Source: Alloyangia pacifica (GTDB taxonomy: Bacteria > Pseudomonadota > Alphaproteobacteria > Rhodobacterales > Rhodobacteraceae). Taken from it: a stretch of DNA of 64,000 nucleotides. The DNA is taken from positions 2,558,001 through 2,622,000 of the forward strand of contig NZ_CP022189.1 of the NCBI RefSeq assembly GCF_003111685.1, written 5' to 3'. Below, piece after piece: positions 37,908 to 46,597 of this stretch; the stretch's first letter is position 1; each line of letters opens with the position of its first letter. Made by a program: the position numbers and the translations under genes. The notes below the pieces were generated by a model that ran no database searches, had not been told where the DNA came from, and saw nothing but the letters and a program-made list of their open reading frames with translations.

Positions 37908-38783
37908 TCAGCGCGTCGGAACCGGCTCGTCGCCGCGGTAGTCGTAGAACCCGCGCTTGGTCTTGCGGCCGAGCCAGCCGGCCTCGACGTATTTGGTGAG
38001 CAGCGGGCAGGGGCGGTACTTGGTGTCCGCAAGCCCGTCGTGCAGGACGTTCATGATCGCAAGGCAGGTGTCGAGGCCGATGAAATCCGCCAGCTCGAGC
38101 GGGCCCATCGGGTGGTTGGCGCCGAGCTTCATCGCCATGTCGATCGAGCGCACGTTCCCGACGCCCTCGTAGAGCGTGTAGACCGCCTCGTTGATCATCG
38201 GCACCAGGATGCGGTTGACGATGAAGGCCGGGAAATCCTCGGCCGAGGCGGCGGTCTTGCCGAGGTTCTCGACCACCTTGAGGCAGGCCTTGTAGGTCGG
38301 CTCGTCGGTGGCGATGCCGCGGATCAGCTCGACGAGCTGCATCACCGGCACCGGATTCATGAAGTGGAAGCCGAGGAACTTCTCGGGCCGGTCGGTGCGC
38401 GAGGCGAGCCGGGTGATCGAGATCGAGGAGGTGTTCGAGGTCAGGATCGTGTGCGGCAGCAGGTGCGGCACCAGACCCTCGAAGATCTTGGTTTTCACCG
38501 CCTCTTGCTCGGTGGCGGCCTCGATCACCAGGTCGGTATGGGCGATCTCGACCTTGTCGAGCGTCGTGGATATCTTGGCCAGCGCAGCATCGCGGGCCTC
38601 GCTCGAGATCTTCTCGCGGCTGACCTGGCGGTCGAGGTTGCGCGTGATCAGCTCCAGCGCGGCGTCGAGCGCCTCCTGGCTGACGTCCGACAGGCGCACC
38701 TCGTAGCCCGCAAGCGCCATGACATGGGCGATGCCATTGCCCATCTGACCCGCGCCGATGACACCGATGCTCTTGATTTCCAT
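37908..38783 (-). CDS. hbdA: 3-Hydroxybutyryl-CoA dehydrogenase
   Basis: The protein has 291 residues. The NAD motif IGAGQMGNGIAHVMALAG (about 9-26) is followed by an acidic VRLSDVS. LGFHFMNPVPVMQLVELIRG (about 136-155) holds the catalytic histidine, and FIVNRILVPMINEAVY and GANHPMGPLELADFIGLD mark the C-terminal helical domain. It oxidises (S)-3-hydroxybutyryl-CoA in beta-oxidation or butyrate/PHB metabolism. It stands alone; a phasin gene lies 1.1 kb away. Confidence 0.95.
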   Translation of the reverse strand: MEIKSIGVIGAGQMGNGIAHVMALAGYEVRLSDVSQEALDAALELITRNLDRQVSREKISSEARDAALAKISTTLDKVEIAHTDLVIEAATEQEAVKTKIFEGLVPHLLPHTILTSNTSSISITRLASRTDRPEKFLGFHFMNPVPVMQLVELIRGIATDEPTYKACLKVVENLGKTAASAEDFPAFIVNRILVPMINEAVYTLYEGVGNVRSIDMAMKLGANHPMGPLELADFIGLDTCLAIMNVLHDGLADTKYRPCPLLTKYVEAGWLGRKTKRGFYDYRGDEPVPTR

Positions 38784-38944
38784 GCGCCCTATCCTGCTCT
38801 GATGCGCGGCAACCTTATGCCCCCGCGCCAGCCCGCCGCAAGCGGGGGTGCTGCAATTTTTGCCTGCATTTTCGCATTAGCGAATTGTTGGGACGGGGTG
38901 TTGATCCTGACCTCGGGTGAATGGGAATCAGAATGGGGGGCGTC

Positions 38945-39835
38945 ATGTCCGTTGCCGGGTCTTTTCAGGGTGCGCTGGAGTATTTTCCCTGTCGCTATGG
39001 CCGCTCGCGCCTGCTGTTCCGCGGGCCGAAGCGCGCTCTCGACGCGCCCTATATTGCCTTCCTCGGCGGGGCCGAGACCCTTGGCCGTTTCGTCACGGCG
39101 CCCTTCCCGGCGCTGGTCGAGCGCGCACTGGCGGAAGGGGCAAAGAGGACCGGCACCGAGAGCGGGGAGGCGGAGCCTTCCGGCGCCCTGCCCTGCGTCA
39201 ACCTCGGCGTGGTGAACGCCGGGATCGACCTCTACCTCGGCGACCCGGCGGTGCTGAACCTTGCCGCCCGCGCCGAGCTCTGCGTCATCCAGGTGATGGG
39301 GGCGCAGAACATGTCGAACCGCTTCTACGGCGTGCACCCGCGGCGCAACGATCGCTTCCTGCGCGCCTCGGACCGGTTGCAGCAGCTCTTTCCCGAGGTC
39401 GATTTCACCGAGTTCCATTTCACGCTGCACATGCTGGGCCGGCTGCGCGAGGTATCGGAAAAGCGCTTTGCCGAGGTCACCGCCGAGCTGCGGCTCGCCT
39501 GGGTGGCCCGGATGAAGCACCTGCTGACATTGCTCGGCGGGCGGGCCGTGCTGGTCTGGGCCGCTGGTCACCCGCCGCCCGACACCCATGTGAACGCGCT
39601 TGCCCCCGCCCCGCTCTTCATCGAACGCGGCATGCTCGAGGCACTCCGCCCCCGGGCCGCGGCGCTGCTCGACCGGCCGCTCTCTGCCGCCGCACTGACG
39701 GCCGGGACCGAGGGGATGGTCTTTGCCGATTTCGAGGCCGCGGCCGCCGCCGAGGCACTTAGCCCCGCCGGACATGCCGAGATCGCCGAAGCGCTGAGCC
39801 CGACCCTCGCCCGCCTCCTCGCCCAGCGCGCCTGA
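38945..39835 (+). CDS. DUF6473-family protein
   Basis: The protein has 296 residues from the ATG at 38945, preceded by GGGGGG four bases away; two in-frame ATGs lie 12 and 24 bases upstream. Conserved blocks include LEYFPCRYGRSRLLFRGPKR, IAFLGGAETLGRFV, CVNLGVVNAGIDLYLGDP, VIQVMGAQNMSNRFYGVHPR, NDRFLRAS and VDFTEFHFTLHML. This matches, from memory, the DUF6473 proteins of Rhodobacterales, often encoded near sulfotransferase or polysaccharide genes. The GG-x-ET and N-x-G blocks recall SGNH/GDSL-type hydrolases, but a catalytic triad is not evident. No signal peptide is present. Function is unknown. Confidence 0.75.
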   Translation: MSVAGSFQGALEYFPCRYGRSRLLFRGPKRALDAPYIAFLGGAETLGRFVTAPFPALVERALAEGAKRTGTESGEAEPSGALPCVNLGVVNAGIDLYLGDPAVLNLAARAELCVIQVMGAQNMSNRFYGVHPRRNDRFLRASDRLQQLFPEVDFTEFHFTLHMLGRLREVSEKRFAEVTAELRLAWVARMKHLLTLLGGRAVLVWAAGHPPPDTHVNALAPAPLFIERGMLEALRPRAAALLDRPLSAAALTAGTEGMVFADFEAAAAAEALSPAGHAEIAEALSPTLARLLAQRA

Positions 39836-39902
39836 GCGATACCCCTGAGCAGCACGCCGGAGGGCGCCCGCCCGCAGAGCGGACGGGACGGGGCTCGCAA
39901 GC

Positions 39903-40604
39903 TCAGGTCGGGAAGATCGAGAGCTTGTTGCCCAGTTCCGCGAGGCGCCCCCAATGGGCGCGGTAATCCTCGCTAGCCTTCTGGAAGAAGGCGCTCTGGA
40001 TGTGGATCAGCTCGCCGGGCGTCTTGCAGTGCAGCATCCTGTGCTGGGTCGCCACGTCCTCTCGCACCCGCTCGGCCGTGAAGCTCTGCAGCTCGGCGCC
40101 GATGTCGAGCATGGTGTCGACCAGGGCGGTGGCCGCATAGGGCTCGAGATCCCAGCTCATGCGCACGCTGCGCTCGACAGGCGCCACCGTCGCAGCGGCA
40201 GCGAGAGCCGGTTTGGATGCCGGCTTCGACGCGGCCGGTTTCGGGGCGGCGGTCTTCGGAGCGGCGGGCTTCGAGGCCGCCTTGGCGGCAGGCTCGGCGG
40301 TCGGCTCGCTCGATTCGGCGGGTTTCGCGACGCTGCGTGGCGGCGTGGGCAGCGGCTTGGGCGCGGGCGCGGCGGGTGTGGGGGCAGCTGCCTCCACCGG
40401 CGCGGGAGCGGGGGTGTGCGGCGTTTCGGGGGCCGACGCCGGGGCGGCGGCAACCGTCTCAGGTGTCTCTTTTGTCACGGAAGTTGCAGTCTTGGCCGGG
40501 GTCACATCTGCCGGTTTCGCCGGAGTGCGGCGGCGTGGGCTGGTGCCCCGCGACGCGGTCGACTGGCTGCGCGAAGTGGTCTTGCGGGGGGTCGGCTTAT
40601 CCAT
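39903..40604 (-). CDS. Phasin-domain protein with basic Ala/Pro/Lys-rich N-terminal tail
   Basis: The protein has 233 residues. Residues 1-30 are strongly basic (KPTPRKTTSR, PRRRTPAKP), residues 50-90 are Ala/Pro-rich, and residues 106-134 form a KPAA-type repeat (KPAAPKTAAPKPAASKPASK). The C-terminal part (about 148-233) is a helical phasin-like domain with MLDIGAELQSFTAERV, HRMLHCKTPGELIHIQSAFF and YRAHWGRL. Phasins coat polyhydroxyalkanoate granules, and the KPAA tail resembles the DNA-binding tail of Pseudomonas PhaF, there at the C-terminus. Granule role is inferred from family. Confidence 0.75.
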   Translation of the reverse strand: MDKPTPRKTTSRSQSTASRGTSPRRRTPAKPADVTPAKTATSVTKETPETVAAAPASAPETPHTPAPAPVEAAAPTPAAPAPKPLPTPPRSVAKPAESSEPTAEPAAKAASKPAAPKTAAPKPAASKPASKPALAAAATVAPVERSVRMSWDLEPYAATALVDTMLDIGAELQSFTAERVREDVATQHRMLHCKTPGELIHIQSAFFQKASEDYRAHWGRLAELGNKLSIFPT

Positions 40605-40837
40605 GTCTGGGCTCCTTCCAAGCAGGATAGATTTGCCCCACCCTTACCACAGGACAGTCTCCAACGGGACGTTGCACCCCTGGCTTAAAGGCAATTTGTC
40701 GCAGTTTGCTCTGCAATGCGGCATTGCTCCGCCGACGCGCGGGGCGCTGCCGCCCGAACGGCAAGACCATGGCAAGGATCGGGTGGCCGGCGCAGCGGAC
40801 TAACTCACCTCAAGGTTGCGCGGCAGTCCCGCCCTGC

Positions 40838-41455
40838 TCAGGCCGGAAACCAGCTGTCCCCGCGGGGACGCATCTGCGGCAGGGCCTGCATGCGCCCGAT
40901 CCAGCCGGTCATCGCCTCGGAGGGCGCGACCCCGGCCTTGTCGAGCCATTGCACGTAGCCCCAGATGGCACAGTCTCCGATCCCCGGGGCATCACCGTGG
41001 AAGAAAGGCCCCTTGCCCAGCAGCCGGGCGAAGTTGTCTCGGTCGGTCTCGTAGCGCCCGGTGAGCCACGCCACGGTGCCCCCCGGAAAGCTGTCCCCGC
41101 GGGGACGCCGCGCCTCGATGAGTTGCGGCAGGCACATGCCGATGCGGTTCGCCTCCCACATCAGAAGTTCGGCGCCACGGCGCATCCCGGCGGCGCTCTC
41201 GCCGCCCAGCACCTGCCAGCGGCGGGCGATCTCGAGCAGGATGGCACCGGATTGGGTCATTGCTTCGCCCTCGATCACCAGCGCGGGCACCTGCGCCAGC
41301 GGGCTGGCCGCGAGGAAGGCGGCGGGGCGGGTCTCGGGCGCGGCCCAGATGTCGACGAAGACGGTCTCATGCGCGATCCCGGCCAGGGCGAGGGCCAGCG
41401 CCACCTTGCAGGCGTGGCCGCTGTCGGGGTGTCCGTAGAGGGTGATCGTCGTCAT
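40838..41455 (-). CDS. Glutathione S-transferase-family protein
   Basis: The protein has 205 residues. The thioredoxin-like N-terminal domain shows ITLYGHPDSGHACKVALAL and the cis-proline region SPLAQVPALVIEGEAMTQSG (about 51-70). The helical C-terminal domain includes PGIGDCAIWGYVQWLDK. It contains the hexapeptide RPRGDS twice (117-122 and 196-201). In both places the coding DNA is the perfect palindrome GTCCCCGCGGGGAC plus flanks, which looks like a repeat that entered the gene in frame. Substrate is unknown. Confidence 0.88.
   Translation of the reverse strand: MTTITLYGHPDSGHACKVALALALAGIAHETVFVDIWAAPETRPAAFLAASPLAQVPALVIEGEAMTQSGAILLEIARRWQVLGGESAAGMRRGAELLMWEANRIGMCLPQLIEARRPRGDSFPGGTVAWLTGRYETDRDNFARLLGKGPFFHGDAPGIGDCAIWGYVQWLDKAGVAPSEAMTGWIGRMQALPQMRPRGDSWFPA
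40856..40869. repeat. 14-bp palindrome GTCCCCGCGGGGAC, copy 1
   Basis: A perfect palindrome within the GST gene, near its 3' end. Copies 1 and 2 also share flanks: both read AGCT before and GC after. Confidence 0.85.
41093..41106. repeat. 14-bp palindrome GTCCCCGCGGGGAC, copy 2
   Basis: A perfect palindrome within the GST gene, 237 bases from copy 1 and in the same reading frame, so it also encodes RPRGD. Confidence 0.85.
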
Positions 41456-41493
41456 ATGTGTTGTCCCGTGAATGCTCGCAACACGTCATCGCC

Positions 41494-41507
41494 GTCCCCG
41501 CGGGGAC
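41494..41507. repeat. 14-bp palindrome GTCCCCGCGGGGAC, copy 3
   Basis: A perfect palindrome in the intergenic region, 38 bases upstream of the GST start and 160 upstream of the Rieske oxygenase gene. Its flanks differ from those of copies 1 and 2. Confidence 0.85.
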
Positions 41508-41666
41508 GGTCAAACGCTGTTTCGTGCGCCCCCCGATCACCGCACGTGATACCGCCTGCGCCAAGGCGCGGCAGTTGGACTTGACGGGCGCGCGTTTTGC
41601 AGGCTCGTTGCGCGCCGTCCGTTAACGGTTTCTAAACGGCTCTGCGAAGCCGCATCGGAGCGTAGA

Positions 41667-42797
41667 ATGACCCTGTACGACCCCGTTGCCGAACTGCGCG
41701 CCAACGTCGCGGTGCCCTTCGAGATGGCGCAGGCCATGCCGGTCTCGGTCTATACCTCCGAGGAGTTCCTCGGGCTCGAGCAGGAACATGTCTTCGGCAA
41801 GAGCTGGCTCTGCGCCGGGCGTGTCGATGCGCTGAAGGCGCCGGGCGACTACCTGACGCTGGAGATCTCCGGAGAGCCGATCGTCGTGCTGCGCGACCGC
41901 GAGGGGCTGCTGCGGGCGCTGTCCAACGTCTGCCGCCACCGCATGTCAGTGCTGCTGGAGGGGCGCGGCAACGTCCGCACCATCACCTGTCCCTACCACG
42001 CCTGGAGCTACAACCTCGACGGGTCGCTGCGCGGTGCCCCGGCGATGGAGTTGAACGGCAGCTTCTGCAAGGAGAGCACCCGCCTGCCGCAGGTCCGCTG
42101 CGTCGACTGGAAGGGCTGGATCATGGTCACCCTCGACCCGGACCTGCCCGAGCCCGGCGATACGCTGCGCGAGGTCGATGACCTTGTCGGCTACCTGGCG
42201 ATGGAAGACTACGTCGAGACCTTTCGCGAGGAGCACCGCTGGGGCACCAACTGGAAGATCCTCGCCGAGAACTTCATGGAGAGCTACCATTTGCCGATGT
42301 GCCATGGCGGCACCATCGGCGGCGCCGTGGATCTGAGGAAGATGACCTGCCCCGAGGGATTCGAGGGCTTCAACTACCACCACATCCTGAAGGACGACTC
42401 GATCGCCCTATCGATCGCCCATCCCGGCAATACCACGCTCCGGGGCGAGGAGCGTTACCGGACCTGGTTGCTGGCGGTCTACCCGTCGCTGCTGATCACC
42501 CTGACGCCGGGCTATTTCTGGTACCTCTGCCTGACCCCCGATGGACCGGGCCACGTGAAGATCCTCTTCGGCGGTGGGCTGCACCCGGATTTCATCTCCG
42601 ACCCCGAAGCGGCCTCGCATTTCACCGCGCTGAAGGCGCTGCTCGATGCGGTGAATGACGAGGACCGGGGCTGTACCGAGCGGGTCTGGAAGGGGATGCA
42701 ATCGCGCTTTGCCGCGCCCGGGGCGCTGTCGCACCTCGAGCGGCCGAACTACGAGTTCGCGCGGTGGATTGCCGGGAAGATTCCCGAGGCGCACTGA
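41667..42797 (+). CDS. Rieske-type ring-hydroxylating oxygenase, alpha subunit
   Basis: The protein has 376 residues. The Rieske [2Fe-2S] ligands are C89-x-H91 and C108-x2-H111 (NVCRHRMSV, TCPYHAWSY). The mononuclear iron site is H208 and H213 in ENFMESYHLPMCHGG. The overall pattern is close to the choline-monooxygenase / quaternary-amine group as well as aromatic oxygenases, so the substrate is open. No reductase, ferredoxin or beta-subunit gene is nearby; electrons must come from a partner encoded elsewhere. Confidence 0.9.
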   Translation: MTLYDPVAELRANVAVPFEMAQAMPVSVYTSEEFLGLEQEHVFGKSWLCAGRVDALKAPGDYLTLEISGEPIVVLRDREGLLRALSNVCRHRMSVLLEGRGNVRTITCPYHAWSYNLDGSLRGAPAMELNGSFCKESTRLPQVRCVDWKGWIMVTLDPDLPEPGDTLREVDDLVGYLAMEDYVETFREEHRWGTNWKILAENFMESYHLPMCHGGTIGGAVDLRKMTCPEGFEGFNYHHILKDDSIALSIAHPGNTTLRGEERYRTWLLAVYPSLLITLTPGYFWYLCLTPDGPGHVKILFGGGLHPDFISDPEAASHFTALKALLDAVNDEDRGCTERVWKGMQSRFAAPGALSHLERPNYEFARWIAGKIPEAH

Positions 42798-42880
42798 AGC
42801 CGAGAGAAAGGGACCGAAGGCTTCGCCCCCCGGCCCCCTGTGCGATTTTCCCGGCTAGAAGAAAGCGCGGGCCTCGCGGC

Positions 42881-43195
42881 TCATTTCTTGTCGGTGACGT
42901 TTTCCGCGAAGGACTTCTCGAAGGCGGCCTGCTTGTCGGGGCTCGCCTCGGTCTGGTTCTGCGCGCGCCACTCGTCGTAGGGCATGCCGTAGAAGATCTC
43001 GCGGGCCTCGGACTTGCTCATCTCGAGTCCGCGCTCGGTGGCGGCTTCCTCGTACCAGCGCGACAGGCAATTGCGGCAAAACCCGGCGAGGTTCATCAGG
43101 TCGATGTTCTGAACATCGGGGCGGTCTTGCATCAGGTGCTGGCGCAGCCGGCGGAAGGCGGCAGCCTCGAGCTCGATGCGGGTCTGGTCGTCCAT
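42881..43195 (-). CDS. DUF1244 protein
   Basis: The protein has 104 residues, all cytoplasmic. Conserved blocks are AAFRRLRQHL, DVQNIDLMNLAGFCRNCLSR and EAREIFYGMPYDEWRAQNQ, typical of DUF1244. Two closely spaced cysteines (FCRNC) could bind a metal or form a redox pair. It lies 13 bases downstream of the N-formylglutamate amidohydrolase gene on the same strand and is probably cotranscribed. Function is unknown. Confidence 0.92.
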   Translation of the reverse strand: MDDQTRIELEAAAFRRLRQHLMQDRPDVQNIDLMNLAGFCRNCLSRWYEEAATERGLEMSKSEAREIFYGMPYDEWRAQNQTEASPDKQAAFEKSFAENVTDKK

Positions 43196-43208
43196 GGTCT
43201 CTCTCCTC

Positions 43209-43946
43209 TTAGTCGGGGGCGCGGGCCAGCGCGGTCTTCAGCAAGGGCGCGAGGCGGCGGCCCCAGTCTTCCTGCGCCTCGGGCTCGGAAACGAGGTCGT
43301 TGCGCAGCTCGATCAGCGTGTTGTGGCGGCCGTGTTTCAGGGCGTGGCGATGCACGGCGTCGCCGGGCAGATGGCCAGGGTAAGGCTCGTTGCGCCCCAC
43401 CACCAGATCGGGCTGCTGCGCGAGCACGTCAAGCAGCGCGTCAGATAGCCGGGCATCCCAGGCATGCAGAATGCCCAGGTGCCACGGCCGCGGCAGGCGC
43501 CCGCGCAGCTGCGGGGTGAAGGAATGCACCGAGACCAGCGCCAGTTCGGGGCGCGCCTCGAACAGCCCGGCGACGGCAGCGTGATAGGGCCGCCAGTAGG
43601 CCTCGATCCGGCGCTGGCGCTCGGCCGCATCCGCATGGCGGTTGCCGGGGATGATCGAGCCGTCGTAGAGCCGCATCAGCAGCGTTGGATCGTCCTCGCC
43701 GCGGTTGGGATCGATGACGAGGCGCGAGAAATCGGACCAGACCAGTGGGCTGTCGAGCGCCTCGGCCAGGGCACGGGCGGTCCCCAGCGCGCCTATATCG
43801 TAGGCGATGTGGCGGGCCATGTCCTCGGGCGGCAGGCCAAGGCTTCCCCCGAGCTCTGCCGGCACGCTATTGGTCGCATGGTCGCAGGTGACGAGAAAGC
43901 GGCCTTTGCGCGTGGCGCCTTCGATGTGGAATGGCGTGTGGGTCAT
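43209..43946 (-). CDS. N-formylglutamate amidohydrolase-family protein
   Basis: The protein has 245 residues from the ATG at 43944-43946; an in-frame ATG 24 bases further upstream is possible. Conserved features include LVTCDHATNSVPAELG (about 19-34), the DIGALG block, a metal-binding ALVSVHSFTPQLRGRLPRPW (about 150) and the C-terminal NTLIELRNDLV. The family hydrolyses N-formylglutamate, the last step of one histidine-degradation route, but no hut genes are near, so the true substrate may differ. Confidence 0.87.
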   Translation of the reverse strand: MTHTPFHIEGATRKGRFLVTCDHATNSVPAELGGSLGLPPEDMARHIAYDIGALGTARALAEALDSPLVWSDFSRLVIDPNRGEDDPTLLMRLYDGSIIPGNRHADAAERQRRIEAYWRPYHAAVAGLFEARPELALVSVHSFTPQLRGRLPRPWHLGILHAWDARLSDALLDVLAQQPDLVVGRNEPYPGHLPGDAVHRHALKHGRHNTLIELRNDLVSEPEAQEDWGRRLAPLLKTALARAPD

Positions 43947-44049
43947 AATCGCTTCGCAGTCTGCCGCCATGTCTTGGGAGCACGTGACGTGATAGGACCT
44001 CTCTAGATCAGTTGCGCCGGGAAGGGAATTCCGCGATAAAAGGCGCGAC

Positions 44050-44063
44050 TGTTAGCGATAACC
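44050..44063. promoter_or_regulatory. CG-centred operator-like site upstream of pyk
   Basis: TGTTAGCGATAACC matches 12 of 14 positions of the palindrome TGTTAGCGCTAACA and shares the TAGCG core with the three sites between pckA and chvI. It lies 114 bases upstream of the pyk start. A LacI-family carbon regulator (CceR/PckR type) is the likely reader; this is inferred. Confidence 0.55.
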
Positions 44064-44176
44064 TAACTGTGACGAGGGTGGTTGGTTTAACTTTGAACCA
44101 CTATTCTGAATGAGAATACGCTGCTCTGCAGCAAGGCGGCCCGGCGCGGCCGCGGCACGAGGTCGAGGAGTCCCAG

Positions 44177-45622
44177 ATGAGACGTTTGCGCAAAGTGAAG
44201 ATCGTGGCCACGCTCGGGCCGGCCAGCAACACCTACGAGATGATCCGCACGCTGCACGAGGCAGGGGCAGATGTGTTCCGCCTGAACATGAGCCACGGCA
44301 GCCACGAGGACATCACCAAGCTGCACCGCGCCATCCGGCAGGTGGAGAAGGATCTCGACAGCCCGATCGCCATCCTGGCCGACCTGCAGGGACCGAAGCT
44401 GCGTGTCGGTGAATTTGCCAACGGCTCGGAAGAGCTGGAATGGGGCGAGACCTTCCGCTTCGATCTCGACGAGACACCGGGCACCGACAAGCGCGTCTGC
44501 CTGCCCCATCCCGAGATTTTCCAGGCGCTCAGCGTTGGCGCGCACCTGCTTGTCAACGATGGCAAGATCCGCATGCGGGTCGAAGAATGCGGCGAAGATT
44601 TCGCCAACTGCGTGATCGAGGCGGGCGGCACGATCTCGAACCGCAAGGGCGTCAACGTGCCGGATGTGGTGCTGCCGCTGGCGGCGCTGTCGGAGAAGGA
44701 CCGCTCCGACCTCGAGTTTGCTGCGGCGCTCGGCGTCGACTGGCTGGCGCTGAGCTTCGTGCAGCGCCCCGAGGACGTGGAGGAGGCGCGCAAGCTCTGC
44801 GACGGCCGCGCCGCCATCCTGTCGAAGATCGAGAAGCCCTCGGCGGTGAAGGCCTTTGACGAGATCCTCGCGGTCTCGGACGGCATCATGGTTGCGCGCG
44901 GCGATCTGGGCGTCGAGCTTCCCGTGCAGGCGGTGCCGCCCATCCAGAAACGGTTGATCCGCAAGTGCCGCGCCGCCGGCAAGCCGGTGATCGTGGCGAC
45001 CCAGATGCTCGAATCGATGATCGAGAGCCCGATGCCCACGCGCGCGGAAGTCTCGGACGTGGCGACGGCGATCTACGAGGGCGCCGACGCGGTGATGCTC
45101 TCGGCCGAATCCGCCGCCGGGCAATATCCGGTCGAGGCGGTAACGACGATGAACAACGTCGCCATCAGCGTCGAGAACGACCCGACCTTCACCGAGGTCA
45201 TGGAGAACTCGCGCAACATCCAGCGCACCAGCGTCGCCGATGGCATCGTGGCGGCAGCGCGGGAGATCGCCGAGACCGCCAACGTCAAGGCGATCTGCTG
45301 CTTCACCTCCTCGGGCACCACCGCGGCGCTGGTCGCGCGCGAGCGCCCGCGGGTGCCGATCATCGCGATGACCTCGCTGCGTGGCACGGCGCGGCGGCTG
45401 TCGCTGACCTGGGGCACCAACTGCGTGATGACCGGCGAGCTCGAGCGCTTCAAGCAGGCGGTGGTCAATGCCGCGCGCGCGGCGCGGGCGCAGGGCTATG
45501 CCGGCACAGAGGACCATATCATCGTCACCGCCGGCGTGCCCTTCAACATGTCGGGCACCACCAACATTCTGCGCGTTGCCCCCTGCGACGAGCGGCTGAT
45601 CTACTCGACCGACCCCGAGTGA
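44177..45622 (+). CDS. pyk: Pyruvate kinase
   Basis: Pyk has 481 residues and makes pyruvate and ATP from PEP and ADP. The substrate and metal motifs are [14 protein letters not shown] (about 5-18), [12 protein letters not shown] (about 35) and [15 protein letters not shown], then [14 protein letters not shown] (about 235) with the catalytic lysine in SKIEK. The C-terminal regulatory domain is complete ([16 protein letters not shown]). The GAGTCCCAG stretch upstream is only a weak ribosome site. A strong GC hairpin follows the stop. Confidence 0.97.
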   Translation: MRRLRKVKIVATLGPASNTYEMIRTLHEAGADVFRLNMSHGSHEDITKLHRAIRQVEKDLDSPIAILADLQGPKLRVGEFANGSEELEWGETFRFDLDETPGTDKRVCLPHPEIFQALSVGAHLLVNDGKIRMRVEECGEDFANCVIEAGGTISNRKGVNVPDVVLPLAALSEKDRSDLEFAAALGVDWLALSFVQRPEDVEEARKLCDGRAAILSKIEKPSAVKAFDEILAVSDGIMVARGDLGVELPVQAVPPIQKRLIRKCRAAGKPVIVATQMLESMIESPMPTRAEVSDVATAIYEGADAVMLSAESAAGQYPVEAVTTMNNVAISVENDPTFTEVMENSRNIQRTSVADGIVAAAREIAETANVKAICCFTSSGTTAALVARERPRVPIIAMTSLRGTARRLSLTWGTNCVMTGELERFKQAVVNAARAARAQGYAGTEDHIIVTAGVPFNMSGTTNILRVAPCDERLIYSTDPE

Positions 45623-45634
45623 TCGTTCCCCGGG

Positions 45635-45671
45635 AGCGGGGCCCGCGCTGCTGGTCGGCGCGGGCCCCGCT
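45635..45671 (+). terminator. Strong GC hairpin after pyk
   Basis: AGCGGGGCCCGCGC (45635-45648) pairs fully with GCGCGGGCCCCGCT (45658-45671), 13 bases after the pyk stop. It lacks a T tract, so it may be a Rho-assisted or 3'-protecting hairpin. Confidence 0.6.
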
Positions 45672-45698
45672 GCCGGTCCTTCCGGAGGCGATTCCGGC

Positions 45699-45727
45699 TT
45701 GCAAATATCAGGCCCCCCGCCTATAGG
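45699..45727 (+). promoter_or_regulatory. Candidate sigma-70 promoter for rpmI-rplT
   Basis: TTGCAA (45699-45704) and TATAGG (45722-45727) are separated by exactly 17 bases, about 77 bases upstream of the rpmI ATG. Confidence 0.6.
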
Positions 45728-45803
45728 GGCGCCTCTAACCGCGCGGCCGGCCCATTGCGGCATGCCGAGTCGCGCCTGTACGCACTTCGTTAAGGAGACG
45801 AAA

Positions 45804-46004
45804 ATGCCCAAGATGAAGACAAAGTCGAGCGCCAAGAAGCGCTTCAAGGTCACCGCGACCGGCAAGGTCGTCGCTGGTCAGGCCGGCAAGCGCCACGGCA
45901 TGATCAAGCGCACCACGAAATTCATCCGCGACGCGCGCGGCACGACCACGCTGTCGGCTCCCGACGCGAAAATCGTCAAGGGCTACATGCCCTACGACCG
46001 CTGA
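45804..46004 (+). CDS. rpmI: 50S ribosomal protein L35
   Basis: L35 has 66 residues and is very basic. The family start [20 protein letters not shown] and the [18 protein letters not shown] block are complete. AAGGAGA precedes the ATG. infC, which heads this operon in E. coli, is not here; rpmI has its own upstream promoter-like elements. rplT follows after 17 bases. Confidence 0.98.
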   Translation: MPKMKTKSSAKKRFKVTATGKVVAGQAGKRHGMIKRTTKFIRDARGTTTLSAPDAKIVKGYMPYDR

Positions 46005-46021
46005 TAAAGGAGAGCTGAACA

Positions 46022-46387
46022 ATGGCACGAGTCAAAGGTGGTGTCGTCACCCACGCCCGTCACAAGAAGGTCATCAAGGCAGCCAAAGGTTACTACGGCC
46101 GCCGCAAGAACACCTTCAAGGTTGCAGCCCAGGCCGTCGACAAGGCCAACCAGTACGCGACCCGCGACCGCAAGAACCGCAAGCGCAACTTCCGCGCCCT
46201 GTGGATCCAGCGGATCAACGCGGCAGTGCGCGCACATGACGAGGCTCTGACCTACTCGAAGTTCATCAACGGCCTGAACCTGGCTGGCATCGAAGTTGAC
46301 CGTAAGGTGCTGGCGGACCTCGCCGTGCACGAGCCGGACGCCTTCAACGCCATCGTCGACCAGGCGAAGGGCGCGCTGGCCGCCTGA
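46022..46387 (+). CDS. rplT: 50S ribosomal protein L20
   Basis: L20 has 121 residues and binds 23S rRNA early in assembly. It starts [20 protein letters not shown] and contains [28 protein letters not shown] and [20 protein letters not shown]. An AAGGAGAG ribosome site precedes it. A strong terminator follows at 46412. Confidence 0.98.
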   Translation: MARVKGGVVTHARHKKVIKAAKGYYGRRKNTFKVAAQAVDKANQYATRDRKNRKRNFRALWIQRINAAVRAHDEALTYSKFINGLNLAGIEVDRKVLADLAVHEPDAFNAIVDQAKGALAA

Positions 46388-46411
46388 TCGGGCGCCAACG
46401 GCTGACTTTCG

Positions 46412-46442
46412 AAACGCCGCTCCTTCGGGGGCGGCGTTTTTC
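46412..46442 (+). terminator. Terminator after rplT
   Basis: AAACGCCGC pairs with GCGGCGTTT around a CTTCGG-type loop and is followed by TT; it starts 25 bases after the rplT stop. Confidence 0.85.
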
Positions 46443-46597
46443 GTTCTGCGCGCGCGTGGGGTCTCGGCCCCCGCTGCCTGCGGCCGCTCCGCCGGGATAT
46501 TTGCACCTAGACGAACATGGCGGGCGGCGCAGGCTTGCGCGCCGGACCCGCAGCCGGTAGTGGACGGACCCGAAGAGATGCTCGGAAGAGGCCCGGA

